A DNA stretch of 60,259 nt, from contig NZ_JAQFVF010000049.1 in NCBI RefSeq assembly GCF_027789125.1, positions 1-60,259 of the forward strand. Reading direction: 5' to 3'. The notes below the pieces were generated by a model. That model had not been told where the DNA came from, searched no databases, and saw only the letters and a list, made by a program, of their open reading frames with translations. A program made the translations under genes and the position numbers. Below are positions 25,054-33,713 of the stretch, in pieces. Every line of letters starts with the position of its first letter. Position 1 is the first letter of the stretch. The stretch is from Paenibacillus aestuarii. GTDB taxonomy: Bacteria; Bacillota; Bacilli; Paenibacillales; NBRC-103111.

Positions 25054-25082
25054 ATTATATAAAATATTATAGGCAATTGCAA
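25054..25082 (-). promoter_or_regulatory. S10 operon promoter (sigma-A)
   Basis: TTGCAA (25077-25082), 17 bases and a perfect TATAAT (25054-25059) on the minus strand. It lies directly after the tuf terminator, so the S10-spc-alpha superoperon starts here. Confidence 0.75.
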
Positions 25083-25104
25083 GCGAATCTTTAGGCTAAA
25101 GTAC

Positions 25105-25138
25105 AAAAAAAACACTCGCCGCAAAAACGACGAGTGTT
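25105..25138 (-). terminator. Terminator after tuf
   Basis: ACACTCGTCG - TTTTTG - CGGCGAGTGT (one G-T pair) followed by a run of T on the minus strand. It closes the str operon. Confidence 0.92.
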
Positions 25139-25155
25139 CTTCTATATAAAAGGGA

Positions 25156-26346
25156 TTACTTGGAGATTGCAGCAACCGCACCCGCACCAACAGTACGTCC
25201 GCCTTCGCGAATCGCGAAGCGAGTACCTTCTTCGATAGCGATTGGGTTGATCAATTCAACTGTTACTGTGATGTTATCACCAGGCATAACCATCTCAGTA
25301 CCTTCTGGAAGGCTGATGATACCAGTTACGTCAGTTGTACGGAAGTAGAATTGTGGACGGTAGCCTGTGAAGAAAGGCTTGTGACGGCCACCCTCTTCTT
25401 TAGTCAGAACGTAGATTTGAGCGGAAAAGTTCGTGTGAGGTTTAACGGAACCTACTTTAGCAAGAACTTGGCCACGCTCGATATCTTTACGGTCTACACC
25501 ACGAAGAAGAGCACCGATGTTGTCGCCTGCTTGAGCGGAGTCAAGCAATTTGCGGAACATCTCTACGCCTGTTACGATGCATTTGCGAGTTTCTTCAGCG
25601 ATACCAACGATTTCAACTTCGTCTTGTACTTTAACAGTACCACGCTCAACACGGCCTGTAGCAACTGTACCACGACCAGTGATGGAGAACACGTCCTCAA
25701 CTGGCATAAGGAAAGGCTTGTCAGTGTCGCGCTCTGGAGTTGGGATGTAAGTATCAACTTGCTCGAACAACTCAACGATTTTGTCAGCCCAAGGACCGTC
25801 TGGGTTTTGAAGAGCTTCACGAGCTGCGCCGCGGATGATTGGAGTATCATCGCCTGGGAACTCGTACTCGTTAAGAAGGTCGCGAACTTCCATCTCAACC
25901 AGTTCAAGCAACTCTTCGTCTTCAACCATGTCGCATTTGTTCAAGAATACAACGATGTAAGGTACGCCTACTTGACGGGAGAGCAAGATGTGCTCACGAG
26001 TTTGTGGCATAGGACCGTCAGCTGCGGATACTACCAGGATCGCTCCGTCCATTTGCGCAGCACCAGTGATCATGTTTTTAACATAGTCAGCGTGACCTGG
26101 GCAGTCTACGTGTGCGTAGTGACGGTTAGGAGTTTCGTACTCAACGTGAGCTGTGGAGATTGTGATACCGCGCTCGCGCTCTTCTGGAGCTTTATCGATT
26201 TGGTCGAATGCTACTGCAGCACCGCCATAACGCTTGGACAATACTGTTGTGATAGCAGCAGTCAGAGTTGTTTTACCATGGTCAACGTGACCGATAGTAC
26301 CGATGTTAACATGCGGTTTTGTACGTTCAAATTTAGCCTTTGCCAT
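25156..26346 (-). CDS. tuf: Elongation factor Tu
   Basis: The product has 396 residues and delivers aminoacyl-tRNA to the ribosome. GTPase motifs are GHVDHGKT (about 19-26), DCPGH (about 81-85) and NKCD (about 136-139), with domains 2 and 3 following. The effector histidine of DCPGH is present. Downstream of fusA in the str operon. Confidence 0.99.
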   Translation of the reverse strand: MAKAKFERTKPHVNIGTIGHVDHGKTTLTAAITTVLSKRYGGAAVAFDQIDKAPEERERGITISTAHVEYETPNRHYAHVDCPGHADYVKNMITGAAQMDGAILVVSAADGPMPQTREHILLSRQVGVPYIVVFLNKCDMVEDEELLELVEMEVRDLLNEYEFPGDDTPIIRGAAREALQNPDGPWADKIVELFEQVDTYIPTPERDTDKPFLMPVEDVFSITGRGTVATGRVERGTVKVQDEVEIVGIAEETRKCIVTGVEMFRKLLDSAQAGDNIGALLRGVDRKDIERGQVLAKVGSVKPHTNFSAQIYVLTKEEGGRHKPFFTGYRPQFYFRTTDVTGIISLPEGTEMVMPGDNITVTVELINPIAIEEGTRFAIREGGRTVGAGAVAAISK

Positions 26347-26385
26347 TTTAAACGAATCCTCCTTAGAGTGACTATTAGTTTATTA

Positions 26386-28461
26386 TTAAGCGCCTTTGCC
26401 CTTTGCAATAATTTCTTCTGCAATGGATTTAGGAACTTCTTCATAGTGGGAAATTTCCATGGAGTAAACACCACGGCCTTGTGTTCTGGAACGAAGTGTT
26501 GTGGAGTATCCAAACATTTCGGACAAAGGCACTTTAGCGCGGATGATTTGTGCTCCGTGACGGTTATCCATACCTTCGATGCGTCCACGACGGGAGTTAA
26601 GGTCACCCATAACATCGCCCATGTACTCTTCAGGTACAGTAACTTCCACTTTCATGATTGGCTCAAGAAGAACCGGCTTACATTTGTCTTTTGCCGCTTT
26701 AAGCGCCATGGAACCTGCGATTTTGAACGCCATTTCGTTGGAGTCAACATCGTGGTAGGAACCGTCGACAACTGTAGCTTTGATGTCTACGAGTGGGAAT
26801 CCTGCGATAACCCCGTTCTTCATAGACTCTTCGATACCCGCTTGAATCGGAGCGATGTATTCTCTAGGAATAGATCCACCCACGATTTTGCTTTCGAAGA
26901 CGAAACCAGTACCAGCTTCTTGAGGTTCGAACTCCACCCAACAATGTCCGTATTGACCACGGCCACCGGATTGGCGAACGAATTTACCTTCAACTTTAGC
27001 TGCTGCACGGAATGTTTCACGATAAGCAACTTGCGGTTTACCGACATTCGTTTCTACTTTGAACTCACGAAGCATACGGTCAACGAGGATCTCAAGGTGA
27101 AGCTCACCCATACCCGCGATGATCGTTTGACCTGTCTCTTCGTCTGTATGAGCACGGAAAGTCGGATCTTCTTCAGCAAGTTTTTGCAATGCGATACCCA
27201 TTTTATCTTGGTCCGCTTTCGTCTTCGGTTCAACAGCAAGCTGAATAACCGGTTCAGGGAAGTTCATGGACTCAAGGATAACTGGATTCTTCTCATCACA
27301 AAGTGTATCCCCAGTTGTTGTATCTTTCAGACCAACAGCTGCTGCGATATCACCAGAGTATACATCGCTGATTTCTTGACGGCTGTTCGCATGCATTTGC
27401 AGAATACGACCAACGCGCTCACGTTTGCCTTTGGTAGCGTTAAGCACGTAGGAACCCGAGCTCAAGACACCGGAGTAAACGCGGAAGAAAGTCAGACGAC
27501 CAACGAAAGGATCTGTCATGATTTTGAAAGCAAGAGCTGCGAACGGTTGATCGTCAGCAGACTTACGAACCACTTCAGTACCATCGTCAAGCACACCTTT
27601 GATGTCAGGCACATCAATTGGAGCTGGCAGGTAATCAATAACCGCATCCAACATCAATTGAACACCTTTGTTACGGTAGGAGGAACCTACGATTACTGGG
27701 AAGATCTTAACGTCGCAAACACCTTTGCGAAGCGCTGCTTTAATTTCAGCAACTGTCAGTTCTTCACCTTCGAGATATTTCATTGTAAGCTCTTCATCAA
27801 GCTCAGCAACTTTCTCGACAAGTTCCAATCGCAGTTCTTCTACTTTATCTTTGAACTCAGCAGGAATTTCCACTTTCTCGATATCCTTACCAAGATCGTC
27901 TTTGTACATATACGCTACTTGTTCAACCAAGTCAATGATACCTTTGAACTCGTTCTCAGCACCGATTGGAAGTTGAATAGCAACTGCATTTGCACCCAGT
28001 TTTTGACGCATGGAATCAACTACGCCCAAGAAATCTGCGCCAATGATGTCCATTTTGTTTACGTAAGCGATCCGAGGTACGTGGTACTTATCAGCTTGTC
28101 TCCAAACTGTCTCGGATTGAGGCTCAACGCCTTCTTTCGCACTAAATACGCCAACTGCTCCATCCAACACGCGAAGGGAACGCTCTACCTCAACGGTAAA
28201 GTCAACGTGCCCCGGGGTATCGATGATATTGATGCGGTGACCATTCCATTGCGCAGTCGTAGCGGCGGAAGTAATTGTAATCCCGCGCTCTTGTTCTTGT
28301 TCCATCCAGTCCATCGTAGCCGCACCTTCGTGCACCTCTCCGATTTTGTGAACTTTACCAGTGTAGTACAGAATGCGCTCTGTAGTTGTAGTTTTACCCG
28401 CATCAATATGCGCCATAATCCCGATATTACGCGTATTCTTTAAGGAGAACTCTCTAGCCAT
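26386..28461 (-). CDS. fusA: Elongation factor G
   Basis: The product has 691 residues, the translocase of protein synthesis. The G domain shows AHIDAGKTTTTERIL (about 17-31), the switch II motif DTPGHVDFT and NKMD, followed by domains II-V. No obvious insertion or frameshift is present. Between rpsG and tuf. Confidence 0.99.
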   Translation of the reverse strand: MAREFSLKNTRNIGIMAHIDAGKTTTTERILYYTGKVHKIGEVHEGAATMDWMEQEQERGITITSAATTAQWNGHRINIIDTPGHVDFTVEVERSLRVLDGAVGVFSAKEGVEPQSETVWRQADKYHVPRIAYVNKMDIIGADFLGVVDSMRQKLGANAVAIQLPIGAENEFKGIIDLVEQVAYMYKDDLGKDIEKVEIPAEFKDKVEELRLELVEKVAELDEELTMKYLEGEELTVAEIKAALRKGVCDVKIFPVIVGSSYRNKGVQLMLDAVIDYLPAPIDVPDIKGVLDDGTEVVRKSADDQPFAALAFKIMTDPFVGRLTFFRVYSGVLSSGSYVLNATKGKRERVGRILQMHANSRQEISDVYSGDIAAAVGLKDTTTGDTLCDEKNPVILESMNFPEPVIQLAVEPKTKADQDKMGIALQKLAEEDPTFRAHTDEETGQTIIAGMGELHLEILVDRMLREFKVETNVGKPQVAYRETFRAAAKVEGKFVRQSGGRGQYGHCWVEFEPQEAGTGFVFESKIVGGSIPREYIAPIQAGIEESMKNGVIAGFPLVDIKATVVDGSYHDVDSNEMAFKIAGSMALKAAKDKCKPVLLEPIMKVEVTVPEEYMGDVMGDLNSRRGRIEGMDNRHGAQIIRAKVPLSEMFGYSTTLRSRTQGRGVYSMEISHYEEVPKSIAEEIIAKGKGA

Positions 28462-28499
28462 AGGTCGTTATTTCTCCTTTCAATATGTGAATCAAGATT

Positions 28500-28970
28500 C
28501 TACCAACGATAGTGAGCAAACGCTTTGTTCGCTTCAGCCATTTTGTGAGTATCTTCACGTTTCTTAACGGAAGAACCTGTGTTGTTGCTAGCATCGATGA
28601 TTTCGAAAGCCAGTCTTTCTTCCATCGTCTTCTCACCGCGAAGACGGGAATAGTTAACCAACCAACGAAGACCCAATGTTGTGCGGCGCTCAGGCTTAAC
28701 TTCAATCGGAACTTGGTAGTTCGCTCCGCCTACGCGGCGAGCTTTAACTTCCAATACCGGCATGATGTTTTTAATCGCTGCTTCGAACACTTCCATCGGC
28801 TCTTTACCTGTACGATCTTTCACGAGGTTAAAAGCGTTGTATAAGATGGACTGAGCCACCCCTCTTTTCCCATCAATCATGATACGATTGATAAGACGAG
28901 TAACAAGTTTGCTATTGTAAATCGGATCTGGCAATACGTCTCTGCGAGTAACTGGACCTTTACGAGGCAT
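28500..28970 (-). CDS. rpsG: Ribosomal protein S7
   Basis: The product has 156 residues and nucleates the 30S head. It shows MPRKGPVTRRDVLPDPIYNS and the beta-hairpin region GGANYQVPIEVKPERR. In E. coli S7 represses the str operon. Between rpsL and fusA. Confidence 0.98.
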   Translation of the reverse strand: MPRKGPVTRRDVLPDPIYNSKLVTRLINRIMIDGKRGVAQSILYNAFNLVKDRTGKEPMEVFEAAIKNIMPVLEVKARRVGGANYQVPIEVKPERRTTLGLRWLVNYSRLRGEKTMEERLAFEIIDASNNTGSSVKKREDTHKMAEANKAFAHYRW

Positions 28971-29014
28971 AGTTATCCCCCTTTCTCGAAAGGATCATCC
29001 CTATTTGGGAAGTC

Positions 29015-29434
29015 TTATTTTTTAACTTTAGGACGCTTAGTACCGTACTTGGAACGAGCTTGCTTACGGTTGTTAACACCGGAAGTATCCAGAGCACCAC
29101 GAACGATGTGGTAACGTACCCCTGGAAGGTCTTTTACCCTACCTCCACGGATCAATACAACGCTGTGTTCTTGCAGGTTGTGACCGATACCAGGAATGTA
29201 AGCTGTCACCTCTACACGGTTCGTCAAACGAACACGGGCATATTTACGAAGTGCGGAGTTAGGCTTCTTAGGAGTCATTGTACCCACACGAGTGCAGACA
29301 CCACGTTTTTGAGGAGCGCTCAAATCCGTTGCCTCTCTTTTCAAAGCGTTAAAACCTTTTTGCAAAGCCGGGGATTTAGACTTATCCACCTTAGCTTGAC
29401 GACCTTTACGTACTAGTTGGTTAATTGTTGGCAT
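29015..29434 (-). CDS. rpsL: Ribosomal protein S12
   Basis: The product has 139 residues and monitors decoding. It shows TPKKPNSALRKYARVRLTNR and RGGRVKDLPGVRYHIVRG; the lysines at the usual streptomycin-resistance positions are wild type. The binding site is GGAGGTG. A 158-base gap separates it from the upstream L7Ae-family gene. Confidence 0.98.
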   Translation of the reverse strand: MPTINQLVRKGRQAKVDKSKSPALQKGFNALKREATDLSAPQKRGVCTRVGTMTPKKPNSALRKYARVRLTNRVEVTAYIPGIGHNLQEHSVVLIRGGRVKDLPGVRYHIVRGALDTSGVNNRKQARSKYGTKRPKVKK

Positions 29435-29592
29435 ATCGCCACCTCCTCCCTACATGTATAAATCTTATTGTGTTTCAAGCCCACAGATCCAGGCGAGTCG
29501 TAAATGAGCAAATGAAAAGTCTTTGCCAAGAATCCGATGCAAGGTTTATGTAAACCTACGAATCATTTCCGTTAACAAAAACACTTTTGATC

Positions 29593-29844
29593 TTATTCAT
29601 TTACAACAGCTGCTACCGCAGCTCCAACTTCAATACCACACGCTTTACCTAGCATCTTCATAGAATCCACATAGGTTACCGGCACTTCCATCTTCTTACA
29701 GAGGCTTACCAGCTTTATCGTCAATCGCGGATCTGCATCTTTGGCAACAAAAACTTCGATTGCCTTACCTTGTTCAACCGTCTTTGTCGCTTTCTTCGCG
29801 CCAACAGATACGTTCTTTGCCTGTTTGACTTTATCATAAGACAT
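29593..29844 (-). CDS. rplGB: L7Ae-family ribosomal protein (YbxF)
   Basis: The product has 83 residues with the L7Ae/L30e kink-turn RNA-binding fold: MSYDKVKQAKNVSVGAKKAT, VAKDADPRLT and the C-terminal MLGKACGIEVGAAVAAVV. B. subtilis YbxF binds K-turn RNA and associates with ribosomes. The ATG at 29844 follows GGAGGATG; the longer frame adds 21 unrelated residues. First gene after the str-region promoter. Confidence 0.95.
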   Translation of the reverse strand: MSYDKVKQAKNVSVGAKKATKTVEQGKAIEVFVAKDADPRLTIKLVSLCKKMEVPVTYVDSMKMLGKACGIEVGAAVAAVVNE

Positions 29845-29897
29845 AAAGCTCATCCTCCAAAGCGCAGGAAAAGATAGTAACTTAGGCACACTACGAT

Positions 29898-29926
29898 ATA
29901 TTAGCATTTTGAAATTAGCGTGTCAA
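29898..29926 (-). promoter_or_regulatory. Promoter of the rplGB-rpsL-rpsG-fusA-tuf operon (sigma-A)
   Basis: A perfect TTGACA (29921-29926), 17 bases and TAATAT (29898-29903) preceded by TG-C (extended -10) on the minus strand. Confidence 0.75.
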
Positions 29927-29970
29927 GAATATAGTTCTACATTCATCGTTTCTTCATAATTGACAAGTGA

Positions 29971-30005
29971 ACGGGAAAGCATACCATCTCTGGTGGCTTT
30001 CCCGT
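29971..30005 (-). other. Strong hairpin after rpoC without a U tract
   Basis: ACGGGAAAGC-CACC pairs with GGTAT-GCTTTCCCGT on the minus strand, 17 bases after the rpoC stop. No T run follows, so it is not a standard intrinsic terminator. It may protect the rpoBC mRNA 3' end or act in a factor-assisted way. Confidence 0.6.
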
Positions 30006-30022
30006 ATCCTTGCAATTATAAA

Positions 30023-33000
30023 CTACTCAACAGCAACTGTTTCTTTTTGCATGTCTTCATCTGCCACAAGAACTTCGTTAGGATCCGTAATGCGGATATT
30101 CCGGTAGCGCGGCATACCCGTACCAGCTGGAATCAGCTTACCGATAATAACGTTCTCTTTGAGACCGAGCAATTGGTCGACTTTACCCTTAATAGCTGCA
30201 TCCGTCAAGACACGAGTGGTCTCTTGGAAAGATGCCGCGGACAAGAAGGAATCGGTCTCCAAGGAGGCCTTCGTAATACCGAGCAAGATCGGTCTAGCGA
30301 CAGCTGGCTCGTTGCCTGCGAACAGGGCCACTTTGTTAGCTTCTTCGTATTCATGAATGTCTACGAAGGAACCTGGAAGCAGCGTTGTATCCCCGGCATC
30401 AACGATACGGATTTTGCGAAGCATCTGGCGGACCATAACTTCGATATGCTTATCGTTGATTTCTACCCCTTGGTTACGGTATACGCGCTGTACTTCTTGC
30501 AGAATGTAGTTCTGCACGCCGCGGATACCTTTAATACGCAGCATGTCTTTCGGGTCAATCGATCCGTCTGTCAACTCATCACCAGCTTCAATGTGCTGGT
30601 TGGCTGTGACACGAACACGAGAGCCGTAAGGAACTGCATACACTTTGGATTCCGCTTCACCTTGGACTTCGATTTCACGACGATCCTTAGCTTCGCGGAT
30701 TTCTTTGATCACGCCATCGATCTCAGAGATGATCGCTTGACCCTTAGGATTACGCGCTTCGAAAAGCTCTTGAATACGCGGCAAACCTTGTGTGATATCG
30801 TCTCCGGCAACACCACCGGTATGGAACGTACGCATCGTCAGCTGCGTTCCTGGCTCACCGATGGATTGAGCGGCGATAATACCGACAGCTTCCCCGATTT
30901 CGACGAATTGACCTGTCGCCAAGTTACGGCCGTAGCATTTTTTACATACGCCATGACGGGAACGGCAGCTCAATACTGAACGGATTTGAAGTTTTTCAAT
31001 GCCAGCTTCTATGATCGCATCTGCAATACCGGACTCAATCAATTCATTGCGTTGAACGATCACTTCACCTGTTTGTGGGTGACGAAGTGTCTCGAATGCG
31101 TAGCGGCCTTCAATACGGTCGTAGAGATCCTCAATAACCTCTTTACCGTCTTGAATTTTGCTTACAGTGAAGCCTTTATCCGTACCGCAATCTTCATCAC
31201 GGACAATAACGTCTTGTGCAACGTCAACCAGACGACGAGTCAAGTAACCCGAGTCCGCTGTACGCAGCGCCGTATCGGCAAGACCTTTACGGGCACCGTG
31301 CGTGGAAATAAAGTATTCCAAGATCGTCAGACCTTCACGGAAGTTCGACTTAATCGGCAACTCCATGATTTTACCGGATGGGTTAGCCATCAGACCCCGC
31401 ATACCGCCAAGCTGAGTAATCTGCGATTTGTTACCCCGTGCTTTGGACTCAACCATCATGTTGATCGAGTTGTACTTGTCGAGGGACTTCATCAGGATTT
31501 CCGTGATTTCGTCTTTCGCTTTACTCCAGATGGCAATAACACGGTCATAACGTTCTTCATCAGTAATCAAACCACGGCGGTATTGGTTCGTAACAACGCG
31601 TACTTTCTCTTCACACTCTTTGAGAATTCCTTCTTTTTCAGTTGGAACGACAACGTCGGATACGGCAACGGTAATACCAGCTTTAGTCGAGTAAGTGAAG
31701 CCGAGTTCCTTGATTTTATCAAGAATCATCGAAGTTTGCGTTGTATGGTATTTGCGGAAGCACTCAGCAATGATCGAGCCCAAGTACTCTTTACCTACCG
31801 CTTTGTTCTCATTGCGCTCAAGCATAATCGCTTTAAGATCAGCGCCCTTCTCGAATACAAAGTGAGAGTCCGGAATACCGGTTAACAAGTTTGTTTTGGT
31901 CGGTTCATTGATGAATGGGAAATCGCTAGGGAAGATTTCGTTGAAAATAATTTTCCCAATTGTTGTAATCAACATCGCATTTTGCTGCTCATCCGTGAAG
32001 CTCGTTTTGTTCAAAGCTCTAGCAGGAATCGCAACTCTGGCGTGAAGCGCCATTTTGCCCGATTGATAGGAAGATACAGCCTCATGGATGGTTCTGATAA
32101 TCGAACCTGCACCTTTGGCGTACTTGTTGTCCGTTGTTAAGTAGAAACTTCCCAAGACCATGTCCTGTGAAGGCGTAACAACCGGCTTACCGTCTTTCGG
32201 GTTCAAAATGTTACCGGAAGCCAGCATCAGCACGCGTGCTTCTGCTTGCGCTTCGGATGACAACGGAACGTGAACGGCCATTTGGTCACCGTCAAAGTCA
32301 GCGTTGTACGCTGTACATACGAGCGGATGCAGCTTGATGGCGCGACCTTCAACGAGAATCGGCTCGAACGCCTGAATCCCGAGTCTGTGCAGCGTAGGGG
32401 CACGGTTCAATAGAACTGGGTGCTCCTTAATAACTTCTTCCAGTACATCCCATACATCCGGGCTTACGCGTTCAACTTTGCGCTTCGCACTCTTGATGTT
32501 GTGGGCCAAACCTTTATTTACGAGCTCTTTCATCACGAAAGGCTTAAACAATTCCAACGCCATTTCCTTCGGGAGACCACATTGGTACATCTTCAGGTTA
32601 GGACCTACGACGATAACCGAACGACCGGAGTAGTCAACACGTTTACCGAGCAGGTTTTGACGGAAACGGCCTTGTTTACCCTTCAGCATATGGCTGAGGG
32701 ATTTCAAAGGACGGTTACCAGGTCCCGTTACCGGACGACCGCGGCGACCGTTGTCGATCAAAGCGTCAACGGCTTCCTGCAGCATCCGCTTCTCGTTTTG
32801 CACGATGATGTCCGGAGCGCCCAGGTCGAGCAATCTTTTGAGACGGTTGTTACGGTTAATAACACGGCGATACAGATCGTTCAAGTCGGAAGTCGCAAAG
32901 CGACCACCGTCGAGCTGAACCATCGGGCGAAGCTCAGGCGGGATGACAGGAAGTACATCCAGAACCATCCAACCAGGCAAGTTTTTGGAGTTACGGAATG

Positions 33001-33643
33001 CTTCCATAACTTCCAAACGTTTGATCGCACGGTTGCGGCGCTGACCTTGAGCAGTTTTCAGCTCTTCTTTCAGCGTCTCTACTTCACGGTCGATATCGAT
33101 GTCCATCAGCAGCTTTTTCACTGCTTCTGCACCCATACCCGCTTGGAACGCATAGCCGTACTTCTCACGGTAACTACGGTATTCTTTTTCCGACAACAGT
33201 TGTTTCTTCTCAAGAGGTGTATCCCCTGGATCCGTTACAACGTAGGAAGCAAAATAAATGATTTCCTCCAAAGATCTTGGAGACATATCCAGGGCCAAGC
33301 CCATGCGGCTTGGAATCCCTTTGAAATACCAGATGTGAGACACAGGAGCGGCAAGCTCAATGTGACCCATGCGTTCACGACGCACCTTTTGACGGGTTAC
33401 TTCTACGCCGCAGCGGTCACAAACAACGCCTTTATAACGGACGCGCTTGTATTTTCCGCAATGACATTCCCAATCTTTCGTAGGTCCGAAGATCTTTTCA
33501 CAGAAAAGACCTTCTTTCTCAGGTTTTAAAGTTCTGTAGTTAATTGTTTCCAGCTTCTTTACTTCCCCACGGGACCAAGAGCGAATTTTATCGGGCGATG
33601 CCAAGCCGATTTTCATAAACTCGAAGTTGTTAACGTCCATCAA
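30023..33643 (-). CDS. rpoC: RNA polymerase beta-prime subunit
   Basis: The product has 1206 residues. It has the N-terminal zinc ribbon with CHCG (60-63) and CDRCG (75-79). The catalytic Mg-binding loop NADFDGDQMAVH is near 450. The trigger-loop region has RTFHTGGVAGDDITQGLPRI. Length is typical for Bacilli. The likely start is the TTG at 33643, seven bases after GGAGGG, followed by an ATG; either gives the family N-terminus DVNNFEFMKIG. It follows rpoB by 70 bases. Confidence 0.98.
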   Translation of the reverse strand: MMDVNNFEFMKIGLASPDKIRSWSRGEVKKLETINYRTLKPEKEGLFCEKIFGPTKDWECHCGKYKRVRYKGVVCDRCGVEVTRQKVRRERMGHIELAAPVSHIWYFKGIPSRMGLALDMSPRSLEEIIYFASYVVTDPGDTPLEKKQLLSEKEYRSYREKYGYAFQAGMGAEAVKKLLMDIDIDREVETLKEELKTAQGQRRNRAIKRLEVMEAFRNSKNLPGWMVLDVLPVIPPELRPMVQLDGGRFATSDLNDLYRRVINRNNRLKRLLDLGAPDIIVQNEKRMLQEAVDALIDNGRRGRPVTGPGNRPLKSLSHMLKGKQGRFRQNLLGKRVDYSGRSVIVVGPNLKMYQCGLPKEMALELFKPFVMKELVNKGLAHNIKSAKRKVERVSPDVWDVLEEVIKEHPVLLNRAPTLHRLGIQAFEPILVEGRAIKLHPLVCTAYNADFDGDQMAVHVPLSSEAQAEARVLMLASGNILNPKDGKPVVTPSQDMVLGSFYLTTDNKYAKGAGSIIRTIHEAVSSYQSGKMALHARVAIPARALNKTSFTDEQQNAMLITTIGKIIFNEIFPSDFPFINEPTKTNLLTGIPDSHFVFEKGADLKAIMLERNENKAVGKEYLGSIIAECFRKYHTTQTSMILDKIKELGFTYSTKAGITVAVSDVVVPTEKEGILKECEEKVRVVTNQYRRGLITDEERYDRVIAIWSKAKDEITEILMKSLDKYNSINMMVESKARGNKSQITQLGGMRGLMANPSGKIMELPIKSNFREGLTILEYFISTHGARKGLADTALRTADSGYLTRRLVDVAQDVIVRDEDCGTDKGFTVSKIQDGKEVIEDLYDRIEGRYAFETLRHPQTGEVIVQRNELIESGIADAIIEAGIEKLQIRSVLSCRSRHGVCKKCYGRNLATGQFVEIGEAVGIIAAQSIGEPGTQLTMRTFHTGGVAGDDITQGLPRIQELFEARNPKGQAIISEIDGVIKEIREAKDRREIEVQGEAESKVYAVPYGSRVRVTANQHIEAGDELTDGSIDPKDMLRIKGIRGVQNYILQEVQRVYRNQGVEINDKHIEVMVRQMLRKIRIVDAGDTTLLPGSFVDIHEYEEANKVALFAGNEPAVARPILLGITKASLETDSFLSAASFQETTRVLTDAAIKGKVDQLLGLKENVIIGKLIPAGTGMPRYRNIRITDPNEVLVADEDMQKETVAVE

Positions 33644-33713
33644 GGAGCAACCCTCCTTTAAGAATTTAAACCTTGCTATGCAGTGAATCGTGCTCGATCT
33701 ATTGCGAAAAAGA

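Noticed and set aside
25351..28443. A 1030-codon open frame on the plus strand opposite tuf and fusA
   Set aside because: It is an antisense shadow: the composition is Cys/Phe/Ser-rich nonsense without domains, no ribosome binding site, and both minus-strand frames are unmistakable EF-Tu and EF-G.
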